A stretch of 47,712 nucleotides of DNA from Bacilli bacterium (GTDB lineage Bacteria > Bacillota_I > Bacilli_A > RF39 > UBA660): assembly GCA_017459965.1 (NCBI GenBank), contig JAFUBW010000010.1:1-47712 (forward strand), given 5' to 3'. Of the stretch, positions 1 to 7,253 are shown in pieces. Below the pieces are notes generated by a model. That model ran no database searches and was not told the DNA's origin. It saw only the letters and a list, made by a program, of their open reading frames with translations. Within the stretch, counting starts at the first letter, position 1. Each line of letters opens with the position of its first letter. A program made the translations under genes and the position numbers.

Positions 1-376
1 AACTACTTGCAGAAAGTAAAAATTTGCCTTCTATTTTTTCCCATGTTCCGCCTAATCTTGTTTGAACTGATTCTACAGTACTATCTGTTGCTGATATATA
101 TATACTTCCAACTGGATATGTTTTATCTAAAAAATTATTTTCTAAATTTGTTATTCTTTCGTTAATATTTGTATAACTAGAATTGTATAATTTTTTATTA
201 TCTGACTTTATATTATAATATTTTTCTTCACTAGAATTATATGATTTATTTACTGCATAAACAGAAACAAAAGAACAAATAAAAATAAAAAACATACCAA
301 TAAAAAAAATTATATTTTCTTTTGATTTAAAGAAACCAAAAAAGGCCTGGGTTTTATTAAAGCGTTTAAGACTCAT
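1..376 (-). CDS. Membrane-anchored protein with phage-baseplate-like (Gp10_C-type) domain, C-terminus cut off by window edge
   Basis: The frame is open from an ATG at 374-376 to the window edge, giving 125 residues without a stop. Residues ~20-41 form one hydrophobic segment (signal anchor), followed by a polar linker rich in Asn, Ser and Lys with a short coiled-coil look. From residue ~86 comes YPVGSIYIS, then LGGTWEKIEGKFLLSA. This is the YPVGSIY...GGTWE...FLL signature of C-terminal domains in phage baseplate and tail proteins (Gp10_C-like). A cell-bound, outward-facing protein using a phage-type binding domain is the likely reading; the ligand is unknown. An AGGT ribosome site lies 7 bases before the ATG. 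The gene stands alone behind the terminator of its neighbour and a C/G homopolymer tract. The domain is recognised by motif only, and the missing C-terminus limits certainty. Confidence 0.6.
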   Translation of the reverse strand, partial: MSLKRFNKTQAFFGFFKSKENIIFFIGMFFIFICSFVSVYAVNKSYNSSEEKYYNIKSDNKKLYNSSYTNINERITNLENNFLDKTYPVGSIYISATDSTVESVQTRLGGTWEKIEGKFLLSASS

Positions 377-407
377 ATAAAATACCTATAATACCTAATA
401 TTACTCT

Positions 408-420
408 CCCCCCCCCGGGG
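408..420. repeat. C9G4 homopolymer tract upstream of the baseplate-like gene
   Basis: Nine C followed by four G on the plus strand (G9 preceded by C4 on the coding strand) in otherwise very AT-rich DNA. It lies 32-44 bases before the ATG at 376. It falls between a possible -35 (TTTTCA, 431-436) and the AT-rich region that would hold the -10. Tracts of this length are prone to slippage, so length may tune transcription of the gene at 1-376. A sequencing or assembly artefact cannot be excluded. Confidence 0.6.
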
Positions 421-437
421 ATACTTTTTTTGAAAAT

Positions 438-462
438 AAAAAAAGATTAACTAATGTTAATC
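438..462 (-). terminator. Terminator of the rubrerythrin-trmL operon
   Basis: Stem GATTAAC/GTTAATC with a 4-base loop followed by seven T on the minus strand. It overlaps the stop codon of the gene at 457-879. Confidence 0.8.
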
Positions 463-879
463 TTCACAATCTAATTTTACTTCTGTATTAAAGTCTGTTT
501 TTGTATATGGTTCTTTTGGATAAATAACTACCATAGTTTTTTCTTTACTACATTTTTTATTGCTAATTAAAAATTTATTAATTGATTCTTTATTTTCATC
601 ACTATATTTTGATAATTCAACTAAATTAAATGAAAGCCCAATGTCTTTAAATTTAGCTAAAAAATTAGTTAATTCTTCATCTGATTTATCTATTTTAGTA
701 ACTTCATAGTAATAATCTTTATATATTGTTTCACCCATTTTAGTTAATTCATTTGAAAATTCATCTTTATTGACACCTGGATTTTTTATGTTATAAAAGA
801 AAATATATGATAAAAATCCTAATATCATTAAAAATATAATTAATAAACATACTGCGATTATTGGTTTTCTTTTTTTCAT
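457..879 (-). CDS. Small membrane-anchored protein of unknown function
   Basis: 140 residues, not recognised. Basic N-terminus (MKKRK) and one strong membrane segment at residues ~8-29, then about 110 residues of polar, Lys/Asp/Glu-rich sequence predicted to sit outside the cell. It has two cysteines in the exported part (near 109 and 138), which could form a disulfide, plus one Cys in the membrane segment. The start has an AAAGGTGAT ribosome site. It is the last gene of an operon with trmL (14 bases away) and rubrerythrin; a terminator overlaps its stop. Nothing in the context fixes a role. Confidence 0.75.
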   Translation of the reverse strand: MKKRKPIIAVCLLIIFLMILGFLSYIFFYNIKNPGVNKDEFSNELTKMGETIYKDYYYEVTKIDKSDEELTNFLAKFKDIGLSFNLVELSKYSDENKESINKFLISNKKCSKEKTMVVIYPKEPYTKTDFNTEVKLDCED

Positions 880-893
880 TTTATATCACCTTT

Positions 894-1400
894 CTATTCA
901 ATAATATAATCTTCACTTTTATGTGGTTCTGTAAATAATAATTCTGGATAACCTTGTTGTCTTAACACTTCATATATTACTATTGCTGCGCAATTAGATA
1001 AATTAAGTGCCCTTACTTTATCAGTCATTGGTATTCTCATGCAATTATCTAAATTATCTTTTAATATTTCTTTTGGTATTCCACTACTTTCTTTACCGAA
1101 TATTAAATAAATATTTTCTTCTTTTTTAGAATAATCAAATGATGTATGTGGCTTTTTACCATATCTTGTAAAGAAATAATAGATTCCTTTATTTTTACTT
1201 TTAAAGTCTTCATAATTTTCATATACTTCATAATTTAAACCTTCTAGATAATTAGCAGAACTTCTTTTTAAATATTTATCTTCTAATGAAAAACCTAAAG
1301 GTTTAATTAAATGAAGTTTTGTATTAGTTGCGACGCATGTTCTCATTATGTTACCAGTATTACCTGGTATTTCTGGTTCATAAAGCACTATATTATTCAT
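894..1400 (-). CDS. trmL: tRNA (cytidine/uridine-2'-O-)-methyltransferase TrmL
   Basis: 168 residues, the usual length of TrmL (CspR/YibK), a minimal SPOUT-fold methyltransferase that uses S-adenosylmethionine to methylate the 2'-O of wobble nucleotide 34 in certain leucine tRNAs. Visible hallmarks are YEPEIPGNTGNIMRTC at the N-terminus (motif 1), LIFGKESSGIP around residues 100-110 (motif 2) and RIPMTDKVRALNLSNCAAIV (motif 3), which together form the knotted SAM site. Its ATG overlaps the rubrerythrin stop by one base (TAATG). No strong ribosome site is evident, so translation is probably coupled to the upstream gene. Confidence 0.93.
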   Translation of the reverse strand: MNNIVLYEPEIPGNTGNIMRTCVATNTKLHLIKPLGFSLEDKYLKRSSANYLEGLNYEVYENYEDFKSKNKGIYYFFTRYGKKPHTSFDYSKKEENIYLIFGKESSGIPKEILKDNLDNCMRIPMTDKVRALNLSNCAAIVIYEVLRQQGYPELLFTEPHKSEDYIIE

Positions 1401-1939
1401 TAATAATTACTAGCTTTCTTTTCAAAATAGCTTTGTGGATGAGAACATACTGGACATACTTTAGGTGCTTCTTCACCTACATGAACATATCCACAATTTC
1501 TACAAATCCATACTGTTTCTTCACCTTTTTTAAACACCAAATCATCTTCGATATTTCCAATTAAAGTCATAAATCTTTCTTCATGATGTTTTTCTATTTT
1601 ACCTACTTGTTCAAATAAGAAAGCTATATGATCAAAACCTTCTTCTTTTGCCTCTTTTGCAAATTTAGCATACATATCTGTCCATTCGTAGTTTTCCCCT
1701 TGTGCAGCATCTTTTAGGTTTTCAAGTGTATCTGGTACACCACCATCATGAAGTTGTTTGAACCATATTTTAGCATGCTCTTTTTCATTACCTGCAGTTT
1801 CCTCAAAAATAGCAGCTATTTGTTCATATCCTTCTTTTTTTGCTTTTGAAGCATAATAAGTATATTTATTTCTTGCTTGAGATTCTCCAGCAAATGCTGT
1901 CATTAAATTTTTTTCTGTTTTACTTCCTTTTAATTCCAT
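1400..1939 (-). CDS. rbr: Rubrerythrin
   Basis: 179 residues in the classic two-domain order. An N-terminal ferritin-like four-helix domain carries the diiron ligands in [11 protein letters not shown] and [16 protein letters not shown]-terminal rubredoxin-like domain has CRNCGYV and CPVCSHP, giving four Cys for one iron. Rubrerythrins reduce hydrogen peroxide in the cytoplasm of anaerobes using electrons from rubredoxin or NADH oxidoreductases. The gene begins the operon rbr-trmL-membrane protein and has a strong GGAGG ribosome site. It suggests an anaerobe with oxidative-stress defence. Confidence 0.95.
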   Translation of the reverse strand: MELKGSKTEKNLMTAFAGESQARNKYTYYASKAKKEGYEQIAAIFEETAGNEKEHAKIWFKQLHDGGVPDTLENLKDAAQGENYEWTDMYAKFAKEAKEEGFDHIAFLFEQVGKIEKHHEERFMTLIGNIEDDLVFKKGEETVWICRNCGYVHVGEEAPKVCPVCSHPQSYFEKKASNY

Positions 1940-1944
1940 AAGCT

Positions 1945-1972
1945 ACCTCCAGTAATATTATATCATAAAATA
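1945..1972 (+). promoter_or_regulatory. Possible mother-cell sigma (SigK/SigE-type) promoter for gerQ
   Basis: CATAAAATA at 1964-1972 fits the SigK -10 pattern CATAnnnTA. An AC at 1945-1946 lies 17 bases upstream, as SigK -35 elements do. The predicted start falls near 1979, about 30 bases before the gerQ ATG. The AT-rich context makes chance matches possible; the downstream gene, a spore coat protein, is what makes it credible. Confidence 0.4.
1957..1965 (-). promoter_or_regulatory. Extended -10 promoter of rubrerythrin operon
   Basis: The minus strand reads TGATATAAT (TGn plus perfect -10), about 18 bases before the rbr ATG, with no good -35. It shares bases with the possible gerQ promoter on the other strand. 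Confidence 0.55.
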
Positions 1973-2009
1973 TTTTAAAATGAATATATTTTAATGAAAG
2001 GTGAGATAA

Positions 2010-2366
2010 ATGAATAATAATTATTATCCAAATACTAGTAACATACCAACTTCTACTGGTTATCCTAATCAAACATATGCCCCTTCTATAACTGCTACTG
2101 AATTTCCACTAGAACAATCATATGTCGAAAATATTCTTAGATTAAATAAAGGGAAATACGCAAAATTTTATTGTTCTTTTCCTGATTCTATTGAATGGAA
2201 AGATAAAGTATTTACTGGTATAGTAGAACAAGCAGGTAGAGATCATTTGATTATAAGTGATCCACAAAGTGGTAAATGGTATATGATTTTAATGATATAT
2301 CTAAATTATGTTGAATTTGAAGAGAATATAAATTATAGTCCAGATTTCACTTTAAAAGGATTGTAA
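2010..2366 (+). CDS. gerQ: Spore coat protein GerQ
   Basis: 118 residues (Bacillus GerQ is about 180). The conserved C-terminal block is clear: YVENILRLNKGKYAKFY, then WKDKVFTGIVEQAGRDHLII, SDPQSGKWY and YLNYVEFEENINY. The N-terminal ~30 residues are a short Asn/Pro/Thr/Tyr-rich tail. In Bacillus subtilis GerQ is a coat protein needed for the cortex lytic enzyme CwlJ to reach the spore, and is cross-linked by transglutaminase through lysines at its extreme N-terminus. Those lysines are absent here. Ribosome site AAGGTGAG. Its presence suggests sporulation or a remnant of it; no other spore gene is in the window. Confidence 0.88.
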   Translation: MNNNYYPNTSNIPTSTGYPNQTYAPSITATEFPLEQSYVENILRLNKGKYAKFYCSFPDSIEWKDKVFTGIVEQAGRDHLIISDPQSGKWYMILMIYLNYVEFEENINYSPDFTLKGL

Positions 2367-2389
2367 TATTCTTTTTATTTTGCTATAAT
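2361..2389 (+). promoter_or_regulatory. Sigma-A promoter of the LemA gene
   Basis: TTGTAA (2361-2366), 17-base spacer, TATAAT (2384-2389) with an extended TGC in front. The -35 overlaps the gerQ stop codon, so the LemA gene can be read independently of gerQ. Confidence 0.75.
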
Positions 2390-2413
2390 TTTTATAGTAG
2401 AAGGTGATAATAA

Positions 2414-2959
2414 ATGACTATACATATTATTATAATATTTATAATTATAATACTATTTATAATTGGATATACTTATTTAACAACTTATAACAAATATCAA
2501 GATTATATAATAAAAATAAATGAAGTAGAAAGTAAAATAGATGATTGCTTAAGAGATAAATTTGATATTATATTAAAACTAAATAATAATATAAAAGAAA
2601 AAATTAAAACTAAAAAAGTATTAGTAGATGATATAACTAGCTTAAAAGAAGAAAATATAAGTAGTTTTGATATGGATAGAAAATTAATCGAGGCAATGAA
2701 TAAAGTAAACTTTGTCAAAGATAATTATGATGTACTTGATAAAGATGAAGAAGTAATAAAATTATTATATAATATAGAAGATTTAGACGAATCATTAAAA
2801 GCTTGTAAAAAATATTATAATGAAATAATAACAGAATATAATAAATTAATAAAAAAAATACCATATAATATAGTAGGTAAAATATTAAAATACGAAGAAA
2901 AAACATTTTTCGATGGAAAAGATATGTCAGATGATGATATAAATGATTTTAAAATATAA
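2414..2959 (+). CDS. LemA family membrane protein (divergent)
   Basis: 181 residues. A very hydrophobic N-terminal helix (residues ~3-22) is followed by a long helical, charged domain. The end carries the LemA signature: YNKLIKKIPYNIVGKILKYEEKTFF, compared with the family's YN..I..fP.nivak.f.f.ekpFF. LemA proteins are N-terminally anchored coiled-coil bundles, often beside membrane proteases or TPM-domain proteins; their biochemical role is not settled. No such partner is adjacent here. AAGGTGATAAT ribosome site, own promoter, and a terminator directly after the stop. Confidence 0.8.
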   Translation: MTIHIIIIFIIIILFIIGYTYLTTYNKYQDYIIKINEVESKIDDCLRDKFDIILKLNNNIKEKIKTKKVLVDDITSLKEENISSFDMDRKLIEAMNKVNFVKDNYDVLDKDEEVIKLLYNIEDLDESLKACKKYYNEIITEYNKLIKKIPYNIVGKILKYEEKTFFDGKDMSDDDINDFKI

Positions 2960-2960
2960 A

Positions 2961-2990
2961 AAAACATCCAGTAATGGATGTTTTCTTTTG
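2961..2990 (+). terminator. Terminator between LemA gene and rpsI (probably bidirectional)
   Basis: Nine-pair stem AAAACATCC/GGATGTTTT with a 6-base loop, T-rich on both sides. It can close both the plus-strand LemA gene and the minus-strand rplM-rpsI operon. Confidence 0.85.
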
Positions 2991-2999
2991 CAATATATA

Positions 3000-3416
3000 T
3001 TATCTTTTTGAGAATTGTGGTGCTTTTCTTGCTTTCTTTAAACCTGGTTTCTTTCTTTCTTTAACTCTTGCATCTCTAGTAATAAATCCTTTAGCTTTAA
3101 GAATTCTTCTAAAAGATGTTTCAGATTCTGGATCTGTATTTTTATCATATTCTAATAATGCTCTTGTTATACCTAAACGAGTTGCTCCTGTTTGTCCTGA
3201 AAAACCTCCACCTTTAACTACTACATCAATATCAAATTTATCTAATGTATTAGTTGCTTCAAGTGGTTGTTTTAAATCCATAACTAATGTAGGAAATGGT
3301 AAATATTCATTTACATCTTTTCCGTTAATAGTAATATTACCTTTACCAGATGTCATTCTTACTTTAGCAATAGATGATTTTCTATGACCTGTTCCATAAT
3401 AAATTTTATTTGCCAT
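3000..3416 (-). CDS. rpsI: 30S ribosomal protein S9
   Basis: 138 residues. Contains [15 protein letters not shown] at the N-terminus, [21 protein letters not shown] in the middle, and the basic tail ending PQFSKR that reaches the P-site tRNA in the small subunit. GGAGGG ribosome site. It follows rplM by 12 bases, the standard L13-S9 pair. Confidence 0.98.
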   Translation of the reverse strand: MANKIYYGTGHRKSSIAKVRMTSGKGNITINGKDVNEYLPFPTLVMDLKQPLEATNTLDKFDIDVVVKGGGFSGQTGATRLGITRALLEYDKNTDPESETSFRRILKAKGFITRDARVKERKKPGLKKARKAPQFSKR

Positions 3417-3428
3417 GATACCCTCCTA

Positions 3429-3860
3429 TTAGTCTACTTTCATTTCTTTAGGTTGTTGAGCTATTTGTTTATGTTCAGAACCTCTATAAACAAATAATTT
3501 TTTACCCATTTTACGACCTAATCTGTTATGAGGAAGCATTCCTTTAACAGCTCTTTCCATCATTTCTTCAGGATATTTTTCAAGCATTACTTTAGCAGTT
3601 CTTTCTCTTAAACCACCAGTATAACCACTATGATTATAATAGATCTTATCTTCAAGTTTGTTACCAGTTAATTTAACTTTGTCAGCATTGATTATAATAA
3701 CATAATCTCCACAATCAACATTAGGTGTATAAATTGCTTTGTGTTTTCCGCGAAGTACTGAGGCTGCCTTTGATGCTACTCTACCTAAGCTTATTCCAGT
3801 TGCATCAATAACATACCAATCGCGTTTAATTTCGGCTGGTTTTGCCATAAATGTTTTCAT
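3429..3860 (-). CDS. rplM: 50S ribosomal protein L13
   Basis: 143 residues, normal length. Recognised by [43 protein letters not shown] and the [12 protein letters not shown] segment. An early large-subunit assembly protein that binds 23S rRNA. First gene of the rplM-rpsI operon, behind a structured leader and a consensus sigma-A promoter. Confidence 0.98.
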   Translation of the reverse strand: MKTFMAKPAEIKRDWYVIDATGISLGRVASKAASVLRGKHKAIYTPNVDCGDYVIIINADKVKLTGNKLEDKIYYNHSGYTGGLRERTAKVMLEKYPEEMMERAVKGMLPHNRLGRKMGKKLFVYRGSEHKQIAQQPKEMKVD

Positions 3861-3877
3861 ATTTTATTCCCTTTCTT

Positions 3878-3926
3878 TTAATAGATTCTCCTTCCCACAG
3901 AGATTCTATATGTGGGGTTAATAAAT
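3878..3926 (-). ncRNA. L13-leader-like regulatory RNA
   Basis: The transcript between promoter and rplM contains CCCACA (complement of 3911-3916) pairing with TGTGGG (complement of 3894-3899). These are closed around an AU-rich loop and followed by AAGGAGAATC. Position, the CCCCACA...TGTGGGAAGGAG layout and the downstream gene match the L13 ribosomal leader known in low-GC Gram-positives, where L13 represses its own operon by binding the mRNA. Called from pattern memory, not a covariance search. Confidence 0.6.
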
Positions 3927-3938
3927 GTACCAATTAAG

Positions 3939-3967
3939 ATTATAGTAAATTTTATGAATAAAGTCAA
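3939..3967 (-). promoter_or_regulatory. Sigma-A promoter of rplM-rpsI
   Basis: TTGACT (3962-3967), exact 17-base spacer, TATAAT (3939-3944) on the minus strand. Confidence 0.9.
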
Positions 3968-4008
3968 CAATTATAATACTTTTTTATTCTTTTAATTGTA
4001 AAGATGAA

Positions 4009-4959
4009 TTAATTATTAACTAATTGTTTTTTAGATAATTTATAGGTTGTTACCAATATATTATCTTTTTTATTATATTTTAATATTCCTTTATCATTTT
4101 TCTTACATATTATTATTCCTATTGTTTTATTGTGATATGGTTTTCTTATTTCCGTATCATAATAATTTATATAAAATTCTAATTGACCTATATCTCTTAT
4201 ATCTAATTTTTTTATTTTTAATTCTATTAAAACAAAACAATTCAATTCTATATTAAAAAATACTAAATCTATAAATCTATAATTATTTCCTACTTTTATT
4301 CTTTGTTCACTTCCTACAAAAGAAAAACCTACTCCCAAATTAAGTAATGTTTTTTCTATATTTTCAAGCAATATTTCTTTAAGTACTCTTTCATCAATTT
4401 TTTCAATTATCAATTTATCACATTCTATTATTATCGGATCTTTTATCATATCTATTATTTTTGGTTCATATGACTCTTTAAGTAATTTTATATTATTTTT
4501 ATTTGGTGATATTAATCTTTCATATGATTTTGATTTTATTTCTTCAATTAACTTTCTTACCGTTAATCTGTTTTGTATACATAAGTTAATATAATAGTTT
4601 CTTTTACTTTCCTCTTTTATTGGTAAAATATATCTATAATGAGACCAACTCAAAAGGTCGCACATTGTGCGACTTTTTTTAAAAGTCAAATATAATTGTC
4701 TCATATTTTTTAAATTCGTATAATTATATCCTTTACCATAAAGAGTAGTTAATTCTTTTGAATATTCTTTTAATAGACTTTTACCATATTCACTTCTAAT
4801 GCCTATGGCTTCTACTATTTCTCTTCCTATATTATAATATGTTTCTAATCTATTTCTTTCTTTTATAATATTTGATTTTCGCTGAAATACTATATTACTT
4901 TCTATTAGTTCTTTTATTCTTTTTAAATTTTCATCTTTTAAGTTTACTTTATTTTCCAT
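4009..4959 (-). CDS. DUF1016 / YhcG-like PDDEXK nuclease-domain protein
   Basis: 316 residues. The N-terminal half (DUF1016_N) is helical: ETYYNIGREIVEA, LYGKGYNYTNLKNMRQLYL and SWSHYRYIL. The C-terminal half is a PDDEXK nuclease-like domain: LGVGFSFVGSEQR, then RFIDLVFFN (Asp ~231) and VLIELKI (Glu ~246, Lys ~248), giving the D...ExK triad. The family is patchily distributed, often beside restriction-modification, toxin-like or mobile genes, and its activity is poorly characterised. Here it is a lone gene between ribosomal-protein and SipW operons, with a perfect GGAGG ribosome site and a repeat directly upstream. No obvious terminator follows it. Probably acquired; catalytic residues look intact. 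Confidence 0.88.
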   Translation of the reverse strand: MENKVNLKDENLKRIKELIESNIVFQRKSNIIKERNRLETYYNIGREIVEAIGIRSEYGKSLLKEYSKELTTLYGKGYNYTNLKNMRQLYLTFKKSRTMCDLLSWSHYRYILPIKEESKRNYYINLCIQNRLTVRKLIEEIKSKSYERLISPNKNNIKLLKESYEPKIIDMIKDPIIIECDKLIIEKIDERVLKEILLENIEKTLLNLGVGFSFVGSEQRIKVGNNYRFIDLVFFNIELNCFVLIELKIKKLDIRDIGQLEFYINYYDTEIRKPYHNKTIGIIICKKNDKGILKYNKKDNILVTTYKLSKKQLVNN

Positions 4960-4973
4960 GATTATATACCTCC

Positions 4974-5025
4974 AATATATATATTCGTCAAAAAAAATAA
5001 AATTCCCCTATAAAAATCAAAAAAA
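4974..5025. repeat. Dispersed ~50 bp repeat, copy A
   Basis: Shares the blocks AATATATATATTCGTCA and ATTCCCCTATAAAAAT, joined by an A-rich stretch, with copy B at 8615-8665. On the minus strand it ends 14 bases before the start of the DUF1016 gene, so it forms that gene's upstream region. Identity is nearly complete apart from one or two indels in A runs. Confidence 0.75.
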
Positions 5026-5060
5026 TTACGAACACAGATAGAGTTGTGTAAAAATTGGCA

Positions 5061-5091
5061 TAAAAAAAGAAATGGATTATTTATCCATTTC
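5061..5091 (-). terminator. Terminator of the sipW operon
   Basis: Nine-pair stem GAAATGGAT/ATCCATTTC, 5-base loop, T-rich tail on the minus strand. It overlaps the end of the DUF5305 gene. Confidence 0.88.
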
Positions 5092-6081
5092 TTGTCTTGT
5101 TACTGTATATTCATAAATTTCATTATCAATAATTAAGAATTTACTAACATTTTCATTTTCTTTTATATATATAATAGCTTTTTCAACATTATTTCTTACA
5201 TCTAATAATTCTTTAAAGCTTCCTACTTTGATTATTGGTTTGTTAGTTGAATAATTTTGTTCTTTTGATTCAGTTATATATGAATCATAATCTCTTAATA
5301 TTTTCTTTATAAATCTTTCATATTTACTTTCTTTAGCTTTTCTTCTTATTATTTGTGCGATTAAAGCTAAAACTAAGATTATTGTTACTACACCTAGTAT
5401 TAGTGATATTGTAAGCATTAAACTATTGATTGTAGCCTTTGTAGTTGTTCCTAAATATGTATTTGTAGAATTAATATTATCACTCTTTGTAATATTAATC
5501 ATTTGTTGTGATAATGGAATAGTTACATTAAGTAATCTATTTTGTTTAATATCACCATATTCATTTTCATAATATACATAATATGATACAACTAAATTAC
5601 AATCTGCACTTATCGCATAATTTGTTTTAAACTCATTAGTTAAACCATTGTATTTTTTATAATCGATTTTTATATTATCTTGTAGATTAATTTCATCGCT
5701 TGTTACTGTTTCTTCTTTTATAACATCTTGTTTACTATATATGATCTTATCATTTTTATCCGAATCAACTATTTTTACATCTGCTAAAACCTTTTTATTA
5801 ATTGTATAACTATTTTCTTGTTCAAATTTAACATTGTAATTATAGTTTATATCAATATAATCTATAATACTAGATATATATTGCATTCCTTCATCCAAAT
5901 AATCTCTATTATAATATTTTTTATCTGTTAAATATACTTTATAATTTATATTACTTTTTTCAGTATATCTAATTTCACCAGTTGATTTAATTGTTTTTGA
6001 TTCTTTATAGAAATAACCAGTTAAAATTGCAAATACTATTATTCCTATTATAATAACTATCTCTTTTTTATTCTTTTTCAT
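5077..6081 (-). CDS. DUF5305 family membrane protein
   Basis: 334 residues from the ATG at 6079-6081, which has AAGGAG 7 bases ahead. A GTG 30 bases further up is in frame but overlaps the previous gene and lacks a site. Membrane segment at residues ~8-25, an exported domain of ~190 residues, a second membrane segment at ~221-245, and a ~90-residue cytoplasmic tail. The exported part has the DUF5305 pattern: NINYKVYLTDKKYYNRDYLDEG followed by YISSIIDYIDINYNYN and KTNYAISADCNLVVSYYV. DUF5305 proteins are known mainly next to SipW-like peptidases and TasA-like proteins in archaea and some Firmicutes; function is undefined. Cotranscription with the peptidase suggests a role in processing, anchoring or assembling the secreted subunits. 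Confidence 0.75.
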   Translation of the reverse strand: MKKNKKEIVIIIGIIVFAILTGYFYKESKTIKSTGEIRYTEKSNINYKVYLTDKKYYNRDYLDEGMQYISSIIDYIDINYNYNVKFEQENSYTINKKVLADVKIVDSDKNDKIIYSKQDVIKEETVTSDEINLQDNIKIDYKKYNGLTNEFKTNYAISADCNLVVSYYVYYENEYGDIKQNRLLNVTIPLSQQMINITKSDNINSTNTYLGTTTKATINSLMLTISLILGVVTIILVLALIAQIIRRKAKESKYERFIKKILRDYDSYITESKEQNYSTNKPIIKVGSFKELLDVRNNVEKAIIYIKENENVSKFLIIDNEIYEYTVTRQEMDK

Positions 6082-6094
6082 ACTAACTCTCCTT

Positions 6095-7225
6095 CTAATC
6101 AAATACTTCACTTAACCAAATACTTGGAAGTCCTATATATTTTATTCTATGAAGTGTTATACCAATAACATCTTCTTGTTTAGTTACTGTATTATCTTCT
6201 TGATTGTTATTATCACCTTTTGTAGTAAAGTAAAGTTGTCCACTTCTTTCTACTACTTTAGTAACTCTATGGTTTATTATTTTATTATCATATCTAAATA
6301 CTAATATATCACCTTTTTTAATTTCTTTTAGTTCATCATTCTTCATTCTTTCTAAGAATATCACATCACCCTTTTCCATATAAGGATACATTGAATTAGA
6401 ACCTATTACCATAATTTGATATTTTAGTAAACCAGAATTTAATAACACTAACATTAACAATATTACGGTTACTACTAAGTAAAATTTATTTAATTTTTTC
6501 CTATCCTTAGGTTTATCAACAACTTTTTTCTTTTCTGTATTAATAACCATAAATGATATTAATACTGGTAAAATTATCAATGCGACTGATTCTAAATATG
6601 GACCTAAATTTGGAACTATTATAACAACATATATTAATTCTTCCATTATAATTCTATATAAAATGCCAGGATAGGCGTCAGTCCTAGTATTTAAAACAGT
6701 CATTAATATGTTTTTAGATATACTTGCGATTACTACTAATCCTATATATTTGTATACTTCTTCTTTTACTGCCATATTATAGGCACCAAAACTATAACTA
6801 GATTCAAATAATATAAATAATATACAAGATGTTATTAAAACTAATTTATTTTTATTTGTTTTATTTATAAGTTCATGTCTTATTAATTCCATTAATACTA
6901 TTGTAAATAATGTAGGTAAAATATTATTTATTAAATTTGAAAATGTATAACTATATATTGTTCTAGCAAATCCTATAAATAAACCTGCTAGATAAATAAT
7001 AATATAATATATAAATATATATATTAATATATTTCTAATTACATTTTTATCATTAGCATTTCTTTTTAAATCTATACCCAAAGAAAAAAATGTAATAAGT
7101 AAAGCAATAGCTAAAAAAATAATTTGTCTATCATGATTGAATATAACAGGGAAAATGAAATTTAATAATGCACTAATTCCTAGTAAAATTTCAATCAATA
7201 AACATTTTTTAACACTAGTTTTCAT
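6095..7225 (-). CDS. SipW-type (ER-type) signal peptidase I with extended N-terminal membrane domain
   Basis: 376 residues from the ATG at 7223-7225 (AGGA 8 bases ahead; a GTG two codons up is too close to the site). The last ~105 residues are the peptidase: VIGSNSMYP with catalytic Ser ~278, then GDVIFLE, KKGDILVFRY, INHRVTKV with His ~319 where bacterial-type enzymes have Lys, and FTTKGDNNNQED. Ser plus His marks the archaeal/eukaryotic-like SipW class, which in Bacillus processes TasA and TapA. The first ~270 residues hold about nine membrane segments, far more than SipW (~190 residues, two segments). Lies 28 bases after a TasA-like gene and 13 bases before DUF5305, so it is one operon with substrates next door. 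Confidence 0.88.
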   Translation of the reverse strand: MKTSVKKCLLIEILLGISALLNFIFPVIFNHDRQIIFLAIALLITFFSLGIDLKRNANDKNVIRNILIYIFIYYIIIYLAGLFIGFARTIYSYTFSNLINNILPTLFTIVLMELIRHELINKTNKNKLVLITSCILFILFESSYSFGAYNMAVKEEVYKYIGLVVIASISKNILMTVLNTRTDAYPGILYRIIMEELIYVVIIVPNLGPYLESVALIILPVLISFMVINTEKKKVVDKPKDRKKLNKFYLVVTVILLMLVLLNSGLLKYQIMVIGSNSMYPYMEKGDVIFLERMKNDELKEIKKGDILVFRYDNKIINHRVTKVVERSGQLYFTTKGDNNNQEDNTVTKQEDVIGITLHRIKYIGLPSIWLSEVFD

Positions 7226-7253
7226 TTTCACCTTCCTATTCTTTTATTTTTTA

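Noticed and set aside
2974-3387. 137-codon open frame opposite rpsI
   Set aside because: It is antisense to a certain ribosomal-protein gene, with biased composition and no start signals.
4960-4990. TTGACG in repeat copy A as the -35 of the DUF1016 gene
   Set aside because: The only TATAAT at a possible distance touches the ATG and would leave no room for the GGAGG ribosome site.
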